The notes below the pieces were generated by a model. That model was not told where the DNA came from. It saw only the letters and a program-made list of their open reading frames with translations, and did not search any database. A stretch of DNA of 64,000 bases, from NCBI RefSeq assembly GCF_020193655.1, contig NZ_JADYVE010000003.1:248001-312000 (forward strand), written 5' to 3'. The DNA is from Ensifer sp. IC3342. GTDB taxonomy: Bacteria; Pseudomonadota; Alphaproteobacteria; Rhizobiales; Rhizobiaceae. Both the position numbers and the translations under genes were made by a program. Position 1 is the stretch's first letter. Each line of letters opens with the position of its first letter. Of the stretch, positions 35,907 through 45,700 are shown one piece after another.

Positions 35907-36890
35907 CTAGAACAGCGACGCAACCAGCGCGGCGACAGCAAAGACCAGGATCATCGCCGAGCAGGCTCCATAAAAAAGGGAGACGGCGGCATCGATATCC
36001 TCCGGCGTCGCGATCGATCGGCCGGGCTCGTTGATCATCGGCTCGTCGACCTTCACACCCCCATAGGTCCGCGGCCCGGCAAGTTGGATATTCAGCGCCC
36101 CCGCCATGGCCGCCTCGGGCCAGCCGGAATTCGGCGAACGATGGAGGCCGTGGTCGCGCCGTGCGACATCGATTGCCGCCCGCGCTGCTTCCGCACCCCG
36201 CTTGAAATAGGCTCCTGTGGCAACCAGCAGGATCGAGAGGCGCGCAGCGGGCCAGTTGGCAAGGTCGTCCAGCCGTGCCGAGGCCCAGCCGAAATGCAGA
36301 TATTTCGGGCTCTTGTGGCCAATCATCGAATCCGCCGTGTTCAGCATCTTGTAGGCGAACAGGCCCGGAAGCCCGGCGATTGCGTACCAGAAGGCGGGCG
36401 CAACGACGCCATCGGAGAAATTTTCCGCAAGGCTTTCGATGGCGGCCCGGCAGACGCCCGGCTCGTCGAGCGTCTTCGGATCGCGGCCAACGATCATCGA
36501 CACGGCGGCCCTGCCGCCTTCAAGCCCGTCTTGACGCAGAGCGTCCGCCACACGCTTCACGTGATCGGCGAGGCTCTTCTGTGCAAGAAAGACGGCAACG
36601 ACGATGGCTTCCAGCACGAAGCCAATGGCACCCAGCACGTCGAACAAACGATGAAAGACGACGCCGACCACGATGCTTGCCGCGAGCAGGACGAGGATCG
36701 CCGCCAGCCCCCTCATCTTCAGGGCGGCCGCTCCCGCGCTGCCGCGATTGAGCGCTTGGTCGAAAAGCCCGATCCCCTTGCCGAAAAAGACGACCGGATG
36801 CGTCACGCGCTCCCAGAGCCAGTCGGGATCGCCAATCAGACGGTCGATTACCAGTGCCACAACGAGGATGAGGAAAATTTCAAAGGTCAA
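35907..36890 (-). CDS. cobD: Adenosylcobinamide-phosphate synthase CobD/CbiB
   Basis: A 327-residue integral membrane protein that attaches the aminopropanol arm to cobyric acid. N-terminal helix followed by DRLIGDPDWLWERVTHPVVFFGKGI, the CbiB signature, and WYAIAGLPGLFAYKMLNTADSMIGH in the middle. The start appears to be TTG 36890, directly abutting the cobC stop (TAA at 36891-36893), a tightly coupled and slightly unusual start. Confidence 0.92.
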   Translation of the reverse strand: MTFEIFLILVVALVIDRLIGDPDWLWERVTHPVVFFGKGIGLFDQALNRGSAGAAALKMRGLAAILVLLAASIVVGVVFHRLFDVLGAIGFVLEAIVVAVFLAQKSLADHVKRVADALRQDGLEGGRAAVSMIVGRDPKTLDEPGVCRAAIESLAENFSDGVVAPAFWYAIAGLPGLFAYKMLNTADSMIGHKSPKYLHFGWASARLDDLANWPAARLSILLVATGAYFKRGAEAARAAIDVARRDHGLHRSPNSGWPEAAMAGALNIQLAGPRTYGGVKVDEPMINEPGRSIATPEDIDAAVSLFYGACSAMILVFAVAALVASLF

Positions 36891-37892
36891 TTACACACGT
36901 GTCCGCTGCAAAGCTTCGGCAAGGCGCCGATCGCCGTTTTCGTCCGGGGTGAGTCCGATCCTGAGCCAGTGCGGGTCGTAGTCGAACTTGCGCGTCAGGA
37001 TGTGCGCTTCGCAAAGCGCGGTATGAAGTTCGCATGCCCACTCGTTCTCGACCAGAGTGAAAAGGCCCGTGCCGCCCGCAATCTTCAGGCCGGCCGCACT
37101 GAGTACCGTATCGAGCCCGGCCTTGCGTGCGGCGATGCCCCTTGCGGTTGCCTCGGTGTCGCCTTCCATGAGTTTCGCCGAAACGGCAAGCGCGGGGCCC
37201 GAAACCGCCCAGGGACCAAGCCATTCGCGAAACGCAGCAAGCACAGAGGCGCGAGCGATGACAAAGCCGAGCCTCAGCCCTGCGAGGCCGAAGAACTTGC
37301 CGAAGGAGCGGAAGACGATGAGATTGTCAGAGGTCGCTGCGTAGCGGGCGACGCTCGCATCCGGCTCGAGGTCGCCGAAGGCCTCGTCGACCACGAGCAA
37401 GCCGTCATGCGCTCTCATGGCCCCCGCCATGGCAAGGATTTCCTCCGGGGACAAGAGCCGCCCGGTCGGGTTGTTGGGGTTGACGACCACGGCGAGACCG
37501 TGCGCGGCGGCAAGGTCGTCGGCGCGCAGGACGGGATCGACCGCGAAACCGGCAACGGAAAGCACGCGGGCGTATTCGCCATAGGTGGGCGCGAAGACGG
37601 CGACACGTCTTCCGGCGTCGACGAGCCGCGGCAGCATCTGGATCGCGGCCTGGGTGCCGGGCACCGGCAGGGGCATGGCATCACCGGTGCCATAGTAGCA
37701 GCGCGCGGCAAGACGCGCCGCCTCCTCGACATGTCGGTCCGGGAGGCGATGCCAGACGCTGGGATCGATTTCCGGCAACGGAACCGGGCACGGGTTGATG
37801 CCGGTCGAAAGGTCGAGCCATTCGGCTGGCGTACCACCGAAACACGCGGCGGCCTCGGTGATTCCGCCGCCATGAAGGATGGGCGCGCTCAT
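36891..37892 (-). CDS. cobC: CobC, PLP-dependent aminotransferase-like L-threonine-O-3-phosphate decarboxylase-type protein
   Basis: A 333-residue fold-type I PLP enzyme. Lys of the Schiff base is expected in VFRSFGKFFGLAGLRLGF; the N-terminal LDLSTGINPCPVPLP and the VVVNPNNPTGRLLSPEE block are typical of CobC. It supplies the (R)-1-amino-2-propanol (phosphate) arm. ATG 37892 overlaps cobB by 4 nt. The long frame to 38558 is an artefact within cobB. Confidence 0.9.
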   Translation of the reverse strand: MSAPILHGGGITEAAACFGGTPAEWLDLSTGINPCPVPLPEIDPSVWHRLPDRHVEEAARLAARCYYGTGDAMPLPVPGTQAAIQMLPRLVDAGRRVAVFAPTYGEYARVLSVAGFAVDPVLRADDLAAAHGLAVVVNPNNPTGRLLSPEEILAMAGAMRAHDGLLVVDEAFGDLEPDASVARYAATSDNLIVFRSFGKFFGLAGLRLGFVIARASVLAAFREWLGPWAVSGPALAVSAKLMEGDTEATARGIAARKAGLDTVLSAAGLKIAGGTGLFTLVENEWACELHTALCEAHILTRKFDYDPHWLRIGLTPDENGDRRLAEALQRTRV

Positions 37893-39193
37893 TGTCTGCC
37901 CGAAAGATCGATGAGATGCATGAAGGAGCCGGCGACATTCCTGCGCCGGAGCCCGGCCCGGCCGAGATTGTTGCCCGCGGCGTCGTGGACCGCAAAGAGC
38001 GGTTCGGCCGCCCCTTCGGATACAATAGTTGCGTAGTGGAACTCGTGCGCCGTCATCGGTCCATCGAAAAATGCGTTGTCGAGCGGCGCGACGCGCCGAT
38101 AGCCGAGATGCCGCTTGCGCTCGGCAAAGCTGGTCACCAGTGGCAAAAGGCCAAGCATTTCGTAGCGCCTGCCATCCGCGGCGACAAGCCCTTCGCCGAG
38201 GGTCATGTAGCCGCCGCACTCGCCGAAGATATGCACGCCCGCCTCTGCGGCGCTTTGCAAGCCCTTGCGGAACCACGTCGCCCCGGCCAGTTTTTCGGCG
38301 TGGAGTTCGGGATAGCCCCCGGGGAGATAAATCGCGTCCACGCCGCCTTCGGGCGCTTCGTCCTGGAGCGGCGAGAAGAAAGAAACTTCCGCACCCTGCC
38401 CGCGCCAGCCGGAAACGAGGTGCGCGTAGCAAAAGGCGAAGGCGACGTCGCGGGCGATGGCGATTCGCTGACCGAGCGGCTTTAGAGTGGTGATTTCGGA
38501 TTTGGCCGCCTGCGTTGGCGAGAGTGTCGGAGCAGCCAGGATCCCGTCGAGATCGCAATTCGTCTCGATGAGGTCCGCGGCGTGGTCGATGAAAGGTTCA
38601 AGGCTCCCATGTTCGCCCGCTTGCACCAGGCCCAGGTGACGCTCCGGAAGCTTCAGTGTGCCCTCCTGTCGAAGCACGCCGAAAATCGGCACGCCGGCCC
38701 GGTCGAGCGCATCGCGCAACATCATCTCATGGCGGTCGCTGCCGACCTTGTTGAGGATGACGCCGGCGACGCGGATATCGTCGCGGTAGTCGGCGTAACC
38801 GCGCACCAGCGCCGCTACCGAATGGGACATGCGGGCGCAATCGACGACGAGAACCACGGCGAGACCGAGCGTCGCGGCGAGATCGGCCGGCGCGCCCTTG
38901 CCGTCGGCGGCGCCGTCGTGAAGCCCCATCATCGCCTCGACGACAAGCGTGCGACCACCGACCACCGCCCGTTCAGCATTGGCGACAAGCAGTTCGGGGC
39001 GCATCGCCCAGGGGTCATAGTTGAGGCAAGGTTCACCGCTTGCCGCGGTGTGGAAGGCCGGATCGATGTAATCGGGCCCGGCCTTACCGGGTGCGATGGG
39101 GATCCCGCGCCGCCTCACGGCCCGCATAAGCCCGAGCGTCACCGTCGTTTTGCCCGCGCCGGAACTCGGGGCGGCAATCAAGAGACCGCTCAT
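37889..39193 (-). CDS. cobB: Hydrogenobyrinic (cobyrinic) acid a,c-diamide synthase
   Basis: A 434-residue amidotransferase that converts hydrogenobyrinic acid to the a,c-diamide using glutamine and ATP. N-terminal P-loop APSSGAGKTTVTLG near residues 8-21, DYIDPAFH nearby, and a C-terminal class I glutaminase-like domain with the Cys-containing FGECGGYMTLGEGL. Overlaps cobC and cobA by 4 nt each. Confidence 0.93.
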   Translation of the reverse strand: MSGLLIAAPSSGAGKTTVTLGLMRAVRRRGIPIAPGKAGPDYIDPAFHTAASGEPCLNYDPWAMRPELLVANAERAVVGGRTLVVEAMMGLHDGAADGKGAPADLAATLGLAVVLVVDCARMSHSVAALVRGYADYRDDIRVAGVILNKVGSDRHEMMLRDALDRAGVPIFGVLRQEGTLKLPERHLGLVQAGEHGSLEPFIDHAADLIETNCDLDGILAAPTLSPTQAAKSEITTLKPLGQRIAIARDVAFAFCYAHLVSGWRGQGAEVSFFSPLQDEAPEGGVDAIYLPGGYPELHAEKLAGATWFRKGLQSAAEAGVHIFGECGGYMTLGEGLVAADGRRYEMLGLLPLVTSFAERKRHLGYRRVAPLDNAFFDGPMTAHEFHYATIVSEGAAEPLFAVHDAAGNNLGRAGLRRRNVAGSFMHLIDLSGRQ

Positions 39194-40032
39194 GCGCGAT
39201 CCCGGAGAACGCGGTCTGCAAAGGGGTCCACCGCCAGCACGCGGCCATCGCGCGCCCCGAGCCAGTCGAGAGCCGCGCGCAGGCGGACGACCTCGCCGAC
39301 GATGACGATTGCCGGCGGCTCGAGGCCGGAGGCGGCGACATCGGCTTCGGCGCGCAAAAGGGTCGTCTCCAGCACCACCTGCTCAGGCGTCGCGGCATTG
39401 CAAACGAAGGCCACCGGCTCTTCCGGCGAGCGGCCACCGGCGATGAGGTTGGCTGCGATCTGGCCGATATGCTTCATCGCCATGTACATGACGATCACCG
39501 GCGAGCCCTTGGCGATGCCTTCCCAATTGATCCGATCCGGCACGACGCCCGAGGAATCATGCCCAGTCAGGAACGTGACCGCATGGTTCACCTCGCGGTG
39601 GGTCACCGGAATGCCGGCATAGGCAAGCCCGCCGATGCCGGCGGTGATACCGGGAACGATGCGGAACGGAATGCCATGCTCGACGAGCGTCAAGGCCTCC
39701 TCGCCGCCACGGCCGAACACGAAAGGATCGCCGCCCTTGAGGCGGAGCACACGGTTTCCGGCGCGCGCCAGTTCGACGAGGCGCAGCGAGATATCGCGCT
39801 GCTTCGGCGAAGGTTTGCCGCCGCGCTTTCCTGCGAATTCGAGCGTTGCATCGGGTTTCGCAAGTTTCAGGCAGTCGCCATTCACCAGCGCATCGTGAAC
39901 GATCACATCCGCATGGCGTAGCGCATTGGCGGCGTGCAGCGTCAAAAGCCCGGGGTCGCCCGGCCCAGCCCCGACCAGCCAGACGGAACCGGGTTCCAGT
40001 TCGGGCAGACCGGCGAAAATTGCATCCGTCAT
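39190..40032 (-). CDS. cobA: Uroporphyrinogen III C-methyltransferase (SUMT)
   Basis: A 280-residue SAM-dependent methyltransferase making precorrin-2 from uroporphyrinogen III, the branch point to cobalamin and siroheme. GAGPGDPGLLTLHAANAL near residues 21-38 is the SUMT P-loop-like motif; RLKGGDPFVFGRGGEE is also diagnostic. Preceded by cobE on the same strand across 136 nt; coupled by a 4-nt overlap to cobB. Confidence 0.94.
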   Translation of the reverse strand: MTDAIFAGLPELEPGSVWLVGAGPGDPGLLTLHAANALRHADVIVHDALVNGDCLKLAKPDATLEFAGKRGGKPSPKQRDISLRLVELARAGNRVLRLKGGDPFVFGRGGEEALTLVEHGIPFRIVPGITAGIGGLAYAGIPVTHREVNHAVTFLTGHDSSGVVPDRINWEGIAKGSPVIVMYMAMKHIGQIAANLIAGGRSPEEPVAFVCNAATPEQVVLETTLLRAEADVAASGLEPPAIVIVGEVVRLRAALDWLGARDGRVLAVDPFADRVLRDRA

Positions 40033-40168
40033 GGCATAATCCTTGAAGTCTCGCTGGACAGCAGACCTGGCGCAACCTGCGAGGCAGGTAATTCACTTTG
40101 ATAGAAATCGCCGATAGAGCATTGAATCTGCTCTTCAAACGAAACATACAGACGAGCAGATAAAGCCA

Positions 40169-40624
40169 TCAGGCGGCCCCCGCACGCTTCGTTCGCGTCG
40201 AGGCTTCTCCGGCTACGCGCGCGGGACCGGCAATTGCCGCTGTGGCGCGGACCGAACGGATTTTCGGGACGATCAGCACCGCATCCAGGCCCGCGCCGGC
40301 GAGCGCAGCACCTTCCGCCACGCCGTGGCAGCCGGTATGGGCAAAGACGATGTCCGAGGGGTTCTGCAGCCGCGCGGATTCCGCCTCCAGCGTGGGGGCG
40401 TCGAAGAAGTGTACCGGCACGGACAAATGACAGGCGGCGGCATGGATTGCAGGCTCCTCGGCACGGGCATCGAGCGAAGCGACCAGAGCGACATCACCCC
40501 GGTCGACGCCAGCCTCGGCAAGTGCCTGTTCGGCAAGTGCAATCACTTCCTCGGGCTCCGCGTTTCGCTCGCAGCCGAGGCCGAGTACAATTTTGGTGAT
40601 AGTTGGTCCATTGACCGAAGGCAT
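40169..40624 (-). CDS. cobE: Cobalamin biosynthesis protein CobE
   Basis: A 151-residue CobE/GbiG C-terminal domain protein. KIVLGLGCERNAEPEEVIALA at the N-terminus, VALVASLDARAEEPAIHAAA and a PVHFFDAPTLEAE strand are typical. Its biochemical step in the aerobic pathway is not settled. The open frame extends to 40867 but ATG 40624 fits the family. Partners such as cobF-cobM are not in the window. Confidence 0.85.
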   Translation of the reverse strand: MPSVNGPTITKIVLGLGCERNAEPEEVIALAEQALAEAGVDRGDVALVASLDARAEEPAIHAAACHLSVPVHFFDAPTLEAESARLQNPSDIVFAHTGCHGVAEGAALAGAGLDAVLIVPKIRSVRATAAIAGPARVAGEASTRTKRAGAA

Positions 40625-41067
40625 ATGCTGTACGGCTCCCCTGCAGCGCCACGCATCCGCCTCGATACGCAAAGCTGCTCTGTGATTTGCTGCACAGCTT
40701 CCGGAAACGTCCGGATACGGGCAGCGGTCGGCGTTCCATACGAAGCGCCGGCCTGGGCAGATAGCCGCACCGGTCTGGACAGCACCGGATCGAGCCCCCT
40801 GCATGGGTCGGCCGCACCGGACGCTCTTACAGTCCGCTCGAAGCAGACGCCGTCGCATGATCGTCATTTTTACCGGAGCCCGTCGGGGCGGTCAAACCGG
40901 ATTACGCCACCGGTATGTCGCAATCGGCGCAGAGTGCCGGGCGGGGCGCGAGCGCGAACGTGGCAGCGGTTCGTGGAAAAACCCGCGGTGCGCCCTTTGC
41001 ATTTCCCGCCAAGCTCTGACACAAGGCGGAAACCATTCCGCTGCCACTCCGCTTTCCTGAGCCCCCC
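40625..41067. other. Intergenic region between cobE and the TSUP permease gene
   Basis: 443 nt between divergent genes. I see open frames only as weak shadows, no B12-box (GCCACTG type) on either strand, and no strong terminator. It presumably holds both promoters. Confidence 0.5.
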
Positions 41068-41853
41068 GTGCACGACATCGCCCTTCACATCCTGCTCTTC
41101 CTCTTCGCCGCCGCCTTCATTGCAGGATTCATCGATTCGATAGCCGGCGGCGGAGGAATGATCACCATTCCCGCCATGCTGATCGCCGGCATTCCGCCGC
41201 TCGAAACACTCGGCACCAACAAGCTGCAATCGCTCTTCGGCTCCAGTTCCGCAAGTCTCGCCTATGCGCGGCACGGCCATGTGAGCCTGAAGGAGCAATT
41301 GCCGATGGCGGCGATGGCGGCGTTTGGCTCCGTTCTCGGGGCCCTGCTCGCGACCCTCGTTCCCGCCGACGCGCTGAAGACCGTTCTGCCCTTCCTGCTC
41401 ATCGCGATCGCTGTCTATTTCGGTTGCAAGCCCAATATCGGCGACGTCGAAAGGCATCACCGTATCTCGAAGCTCGCCTTCACCCTCAGCTTCGTGCCGC
41501 TAATCGGCTTCTATGACGGGGTCTTCGGTCCCGGGACCGGATCCTTCTTCATGCTCGGCTTCGTCATGCTCGGCGGCTTCGGCATCATCAAGGCGACCGC
41601 CCACACGAAGTTCCTGAATTTCGGCTCCAATCTCGGCGCCTTCCTCGTTTTCCTTGCCTATGGCGTGGTGCTCTGGAAGGTCGGCCTGACGATGGGCGCC
41701 GGTCAGTTCCTCGGCGCGCAGGTCGGCTCGCGCTTCGCGATGGCGAAGGGCGCCAAGATCATCAAGCCGCTGCTCATCATCACCTCGATCGCGTTGGCGA
41801 TCCGGCTGCTTGCCGACCCGGCGCATCCGCTGTGGATCTGGCTGGGCATGTGA
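41068..41853 (+). CDS. TSUP (TauE/SafE) family membrane permease
   Basis: A 261-residue polytopic protein. FIDSIAGGGGMITIPAML near residues 22-39 and the second-half repeat IGFYDGVFGPGTGSFFMLGF near 143-162 are the paired TSUP signatures. Family members export or import sulfite, sulfonates and other small organosulfur or organic anions; the substrate here is unknown. The start is GTG 41068; no ATG upstream in frame. It sits alone between cob groups and could relate to sulfur or cobalt supply, but nothing shows that. Confidence 0.85.
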   Translation: MHDIALHILLFLFAAAFIAGFIDSIAGGGGMITIPAMLIAGIPPLETLGTNKLQSLFGSSSASLAYARHGHVSLKEQLPMAAMAAFGSVLGALLATLVPADALKTVLPFLLIAIAVYFGCKPNIGDVERHHRISKLAFTLSFVPLIGFYDGVFGPGTGSFFMLGFVMLGGFGIIKATAHTKFLNFGSNLGAFLVFLAYGVVLWKVGLTMGAGQFLGAQVGSRFAMAKGAKIIKPLLIITSIALAIRLLADPAHPLWIWLGM

Positions 41854-41930
41854 CGGTTCTGCGGCCGCGCTAAAACACCGTCAGCAGCAACGCGCTCACT
41901 GCGGACAAGCCGGCCCCGAGCTACTGCATG

Positions 41931-41995
41931 TTTCCTTAGATCGTAGCAGTGCTACAGCGTCCTTTGCGCGTCTGATAAGACGCGCGGCGCTGTAG
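41931..41995. repeat. RIME1-like intergenic mosaic element, copy 2
   Basis: CTACTGCATGTTTCCTTAGA then CTACAGCG ... GCGCGTCT/AGACGCGC ... CGCTGTAG. The second palindrome is intact while the first is shortened relative to copy 1. Lies between the convergent TSUP and cobO genes. Confidence 0.7.
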
Positions 41996-42055
41996 TTCAT
42001 CAGGGCGCGGCGAACACGGCCGAATGCAGCGCCCAGGACTGCCAAGTTTGAACCA

Positions 42056-42700
42056 TCAGAACTCAACGCCCTTCTGCGCCTTGATGCCGGACCGGAAGGG
42101 ATGCTTCACGAGTTCCATCTCGGTCACCAGATCGGCGATCTCGATCAGACCTTCCTTGGCGTTGCGGCCGGTCAGCACGACGTGCGTCATATGGGGCTTT
42201 TCCTCTTTCAGGAACTGCACGACCTCGGCGATATCGATGTAGTCATAGCGCAACGCGATGTTGATTTCGTCGAGCAGCACCATGGAGTTGCGCTCGTCGC
42301 GGATCAGTTCCTTGGCCTTTTCCCAGGCCTTTTCCGCCGCAGCCACGTCGCGCGCGCGGTCCTGCGTTTCCCAGGTGAAACCCTCACCGAGCGTGTAGAA
42401 CCGGCAGATGTCGCCGAAATGCTTCTCGATCAGCTCGCGTTCGCCAGTCTGCATGGCGCCCTTGATGAACTGCACAACGGCGCAAGGCATTCCGTGGGCG
42501 ATGTGACGGAAGATCATGCCGAAGCCGGCGGTCGACTTGCCTTTGCCCTTGCCTGTGTGGACGATGATCAGGCCCTTTTCGTCCGTCTTCGTCGCCATGA
42601 TCTTTTCGCGCGCGGTTTTCTTCTTCGCCATCTTCATGGCGTGGCGAGCTTCGTCCTTTTCCGGCCCGACTTCGCCGCTGTTTACTGTTTCATCGCTCAT
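42056..42700 (-). CDS. cobO: Cob(I)yrinic acid a,c-diamide adenosyltransferase
   Basis: A 214-residue CobO/BtuR-type enzyme adenosylating the corrinoid cobalt with ATP. P-loop-like HTGKGKGKSTAGFG at residues 48-61, EGFTWETQDRARDVAAAE and VLLDEINIALRYDY are diagnostic. Twelve nt downstream of cobN; last of the riboswitch-controlled group cobU-cobW-cobN-cobO. Confidence 0.95.
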   Translation of the reverse strand: MSDETVNSGEVGPEKDEARHAMKMAKKKTAREKIMATKTDEKGLIIVHTGKGKGKSTAGFGMIFRHIAHGMPCAVVQFIKGAMQTGERELIEKHFGDICRFYTLGEGFTWETQDRARDVAAAEKAWEKAKELIRDERNSMVLLDEINIALRYDYIDIAEVVQFLKEEKPHMTHVVLTGRNAKEGLIEIADLVTEMELVKHPFRSGIKAQKGVEF

Positions 42701-42712
42701 GGTGTTCTCTCC

Positions 42713-45700
42713 CTATTCGTTTCCGGTACGCAGCCGAGGGGCGGCCGCTTCACCGGACAGGCTGTTCAGTTCAAAACGTGCCGAGTTGGAGCGCGGATTC
42801 CAGAGGCCGCGATCGATCGCTTCCAGGAAGCGTTCCGACATTTCGGCAAGGGCGGCCGGGTTCTTGTCGCGCAGGAAATCAAGGACCCTCTCGTCGGTGA
42901 TGAATGCGCGGTAGGCGGCCTCGAAATGATGGTCACGGACGGCGCCGGTGGTCGCGGCGAAGGCGAACATGTAATCGACCGTCGCGGCTATCTCGAAGGC
43001 GCCCTTGTAGCCGTGGCGCATGACGCCATCGATCCATTTCGGGTTGACGACGCGGGCACGCACGACGCGGCCGATCTCTTCCTCCAACGAGCGGATCACC
43101 GGCTTTTCCGGGCGCGAATGATCGTTGTGATAGATCGCGGGGCGCCGGTCGCTAAGGTGCTCCGCCGCAGCACTCATGCCGCCCTCGAACTGATAGTAGT
43201 CGTCGCTGTCGAGCAGGTCGTGTTCGCGATTGTCCTGGTTCTGCACGACGGCCTCGATCGACCGCAGCCGTTCCTCGAAAAGTCCGCGCTCGGCCTTGCC
43301 GTCCTCGCCGGCGCCATAGGCATAGCCGCCCCAGGTGAGATAGGCATCGGCGAGATCGTCGCGCTTTTCCCAGCCCCTCTCGTCGATCAGCGCCTGCAGG
43401 CCGGCGCCGTAGGCTCCGGGCTTGGCGCCGAAGACGCGATAGGAGGCGCGCCGCGCCGCTTCCTTCGCCTGGACGCCCTTCTCTTCGAGTCGCTTCGTCT
43501 CGGAACGCATGCGTGCGGCGATCATGTTGTCGGCGTCATCTTCCTCCAAAGCCCCGACAGCGCGGATCGCCTTGTCGAACAGAGCGATCTGCTCCGGAAA
43601 CGCGTCGCGGAAGAAGCCGGAAATGCGGAGCGTGACATCGACGCGCGGACGACCGAGCACCGCCAGCGGCACGATCTCGTAGCCCGTTACACGGCGCGAG
43701 GCCATGTCCCAGACCGGCTTCGCGCCGATCAGCGCCAGCGCCTGGGCGATGTCGTCGCCGCCGGTGCGCATGTTGGAAGTTCCCCAGGCAGTGAGCCCGA
43801 AAGAAGACGGCCATTCGCCATGGTCCTGCAAATAACGGCGGATAAGCAAGTCGGCCGATTTTTTGCCGAGTTCATAGGCCGCCGGCGTCGGCACGGCGCG
43901 GCTGTCGACGGAATAGAAATTGCGACCGGTCGGCAGCACGTCCGGCCGCCCACGCGTCGGAGCGCCGGACGGCCCGGGCGCCACGAAGCGGCCGTCGAGC
44001 CCTGTGAGCAGGCCCTTGATTTCCGCTTCCCCGGAGCCTTCGATCGCGGGTTTTAGCCGCATGTCGATCTCGTCAAGCACAGCGCGGGTGGCCGGCCAGT
44101 CATCAGGACAGGCGATGTCGCCGGAGACCAGCTTCGCCGCGAGGAGTTCGACACGCTCGACCGTATCGCCGGCCGTGCGCCAGGGTGCATCCAAGAGCGA
44201 GACGAGAAGCGCGGGTCTCGGGCCGGTCCACGGTGTAGACATGACGCAGTCGAGGGGATCGAAGGGTTGTGGCTGCGGTACTTGCGCCGAAGCACCTAGC
44301 CCCAAGTCTAACGCAATGGCCCGCTGCAGGCTCTGGTCACCGCCCTCGCCCAGGCCGCGCGGGACGCGGGCGAGCGCCACTGTGAGGTCCGTCAGCAGAC
44401 GCCCTTCCGGCGCCACGCCGAAGATGTGCAGTCCGTCGCGGATCTGCATCTCCTTCAAGTCGCAGAGATAGGCGTCGAGCTTTTCCAGCGCCTTGTCGTC
44501 GCTGTCGGCCTTTTCGATCCCGGCATCATGGTCGAGGCCGATGTCGCAGACGAGGTCGAGGATCTGTCGGCTCAACAGCCTGAGCCGTCGCGGGTCACCG
44601 CCCGCCGCCTCGTAATATTCGTCGACCAGTGCCTCCAGATCCTTGAGCGGCCCATAGGATTCCGCCCGCGTCAAAGGCGGCGTCAGATGGTCGATGATAA
44701 CGGCGCTGGTGCGGCGCTTGGCCTGTGTGCCCTCGCCCGGATCGTTGACGATGAAGGGGTAAAGATGCGGCGTCGGGCCGAAGACCGCCTCGGGATAACA
44801 ATTCTCCGAAAGCGCCAGTGCCTTGCCGGGCAGCCATTCGAGATTGCCGTGCTTGCCCATGTGGATGATGGCGTCGGCTTTGAAGACATGCCGCAGGAAG
44901 GCGTAGAAGGCGAGATAGCCATGCGGCGGCACGAGGTCCGGCGCGTGGTAGGTTTCCTTCGGATCGATGTTATAGCCGCGCGCCGGCTGGATGCCGACGA
45001 GGACGTCGCCGAAGCGCGCGAGTGGCAGCCCGAAGGCGCCGTCAAGGAAGGATGGATCGGCTTCGGGATCGCCCCAGCGCGCCGTTACCTCCTCCTGAAT
45101 CTGCCGCGGAAGAGAGCCGAGGAAGTCTTGGTATTGCGCGAGCGAAATGACCTCGCGGATTTCGCGGTCGCGGCTTGCCGCATTGGTCGGCCCGGCCATC
45201 AGAAAACGCATAAGCGCGTCGCCGTCCTCGGGAAGGTCACCGACGGGATAGCCTTCCGCCGCCATTGCCTTCAGAACCTCGATGGTGCCGGCCGGCGTGT
45301 CGAGGCCGACGCCGTTGCCGAGGCGTCCGTCGCGGTTGGGATAATTGGCCATGACGATGGCAACGCGGCGCGCCTCGGGCCTTGCCCGACGCAGCCGCGC
45401 CCAGTTGGCGGCAAGCCGCGCGGCAAAGCGGACGCGATCGGCAAGCGGTTCGTGGCCGACGATGTTGGCTTCCACCGCCGGATCGTAGACGGACGCCGCT
45501 TTGAACGAGACGGCACGGGAGAGAATGCGGCCATCCACCTCGGGCAGTGCGACGTTCATGCCGAGATCGCGCGCCATCAGCCCCTGCGGCGAAGCCTCCC
45601 AGGCGGCGCGAGAGGAACCGGAAAAGATCACCTGCAATACTGGCGCGCCGGTCGATTCGAGCACCGTCGGCTGACGATCGGCACCGGGCGCGGAAACCGC

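Noticed and set aside
35823-38036. 737-codon open frame antisense to cobD and cobC
   Set aside because: No domain character; covers well-supported minus-strand cob genes.
40625-41067. Possible second cobalamin riboswitch upstream of cobE
   Set aside because: No GCCACTG-type box or matching 3' element on either strand.
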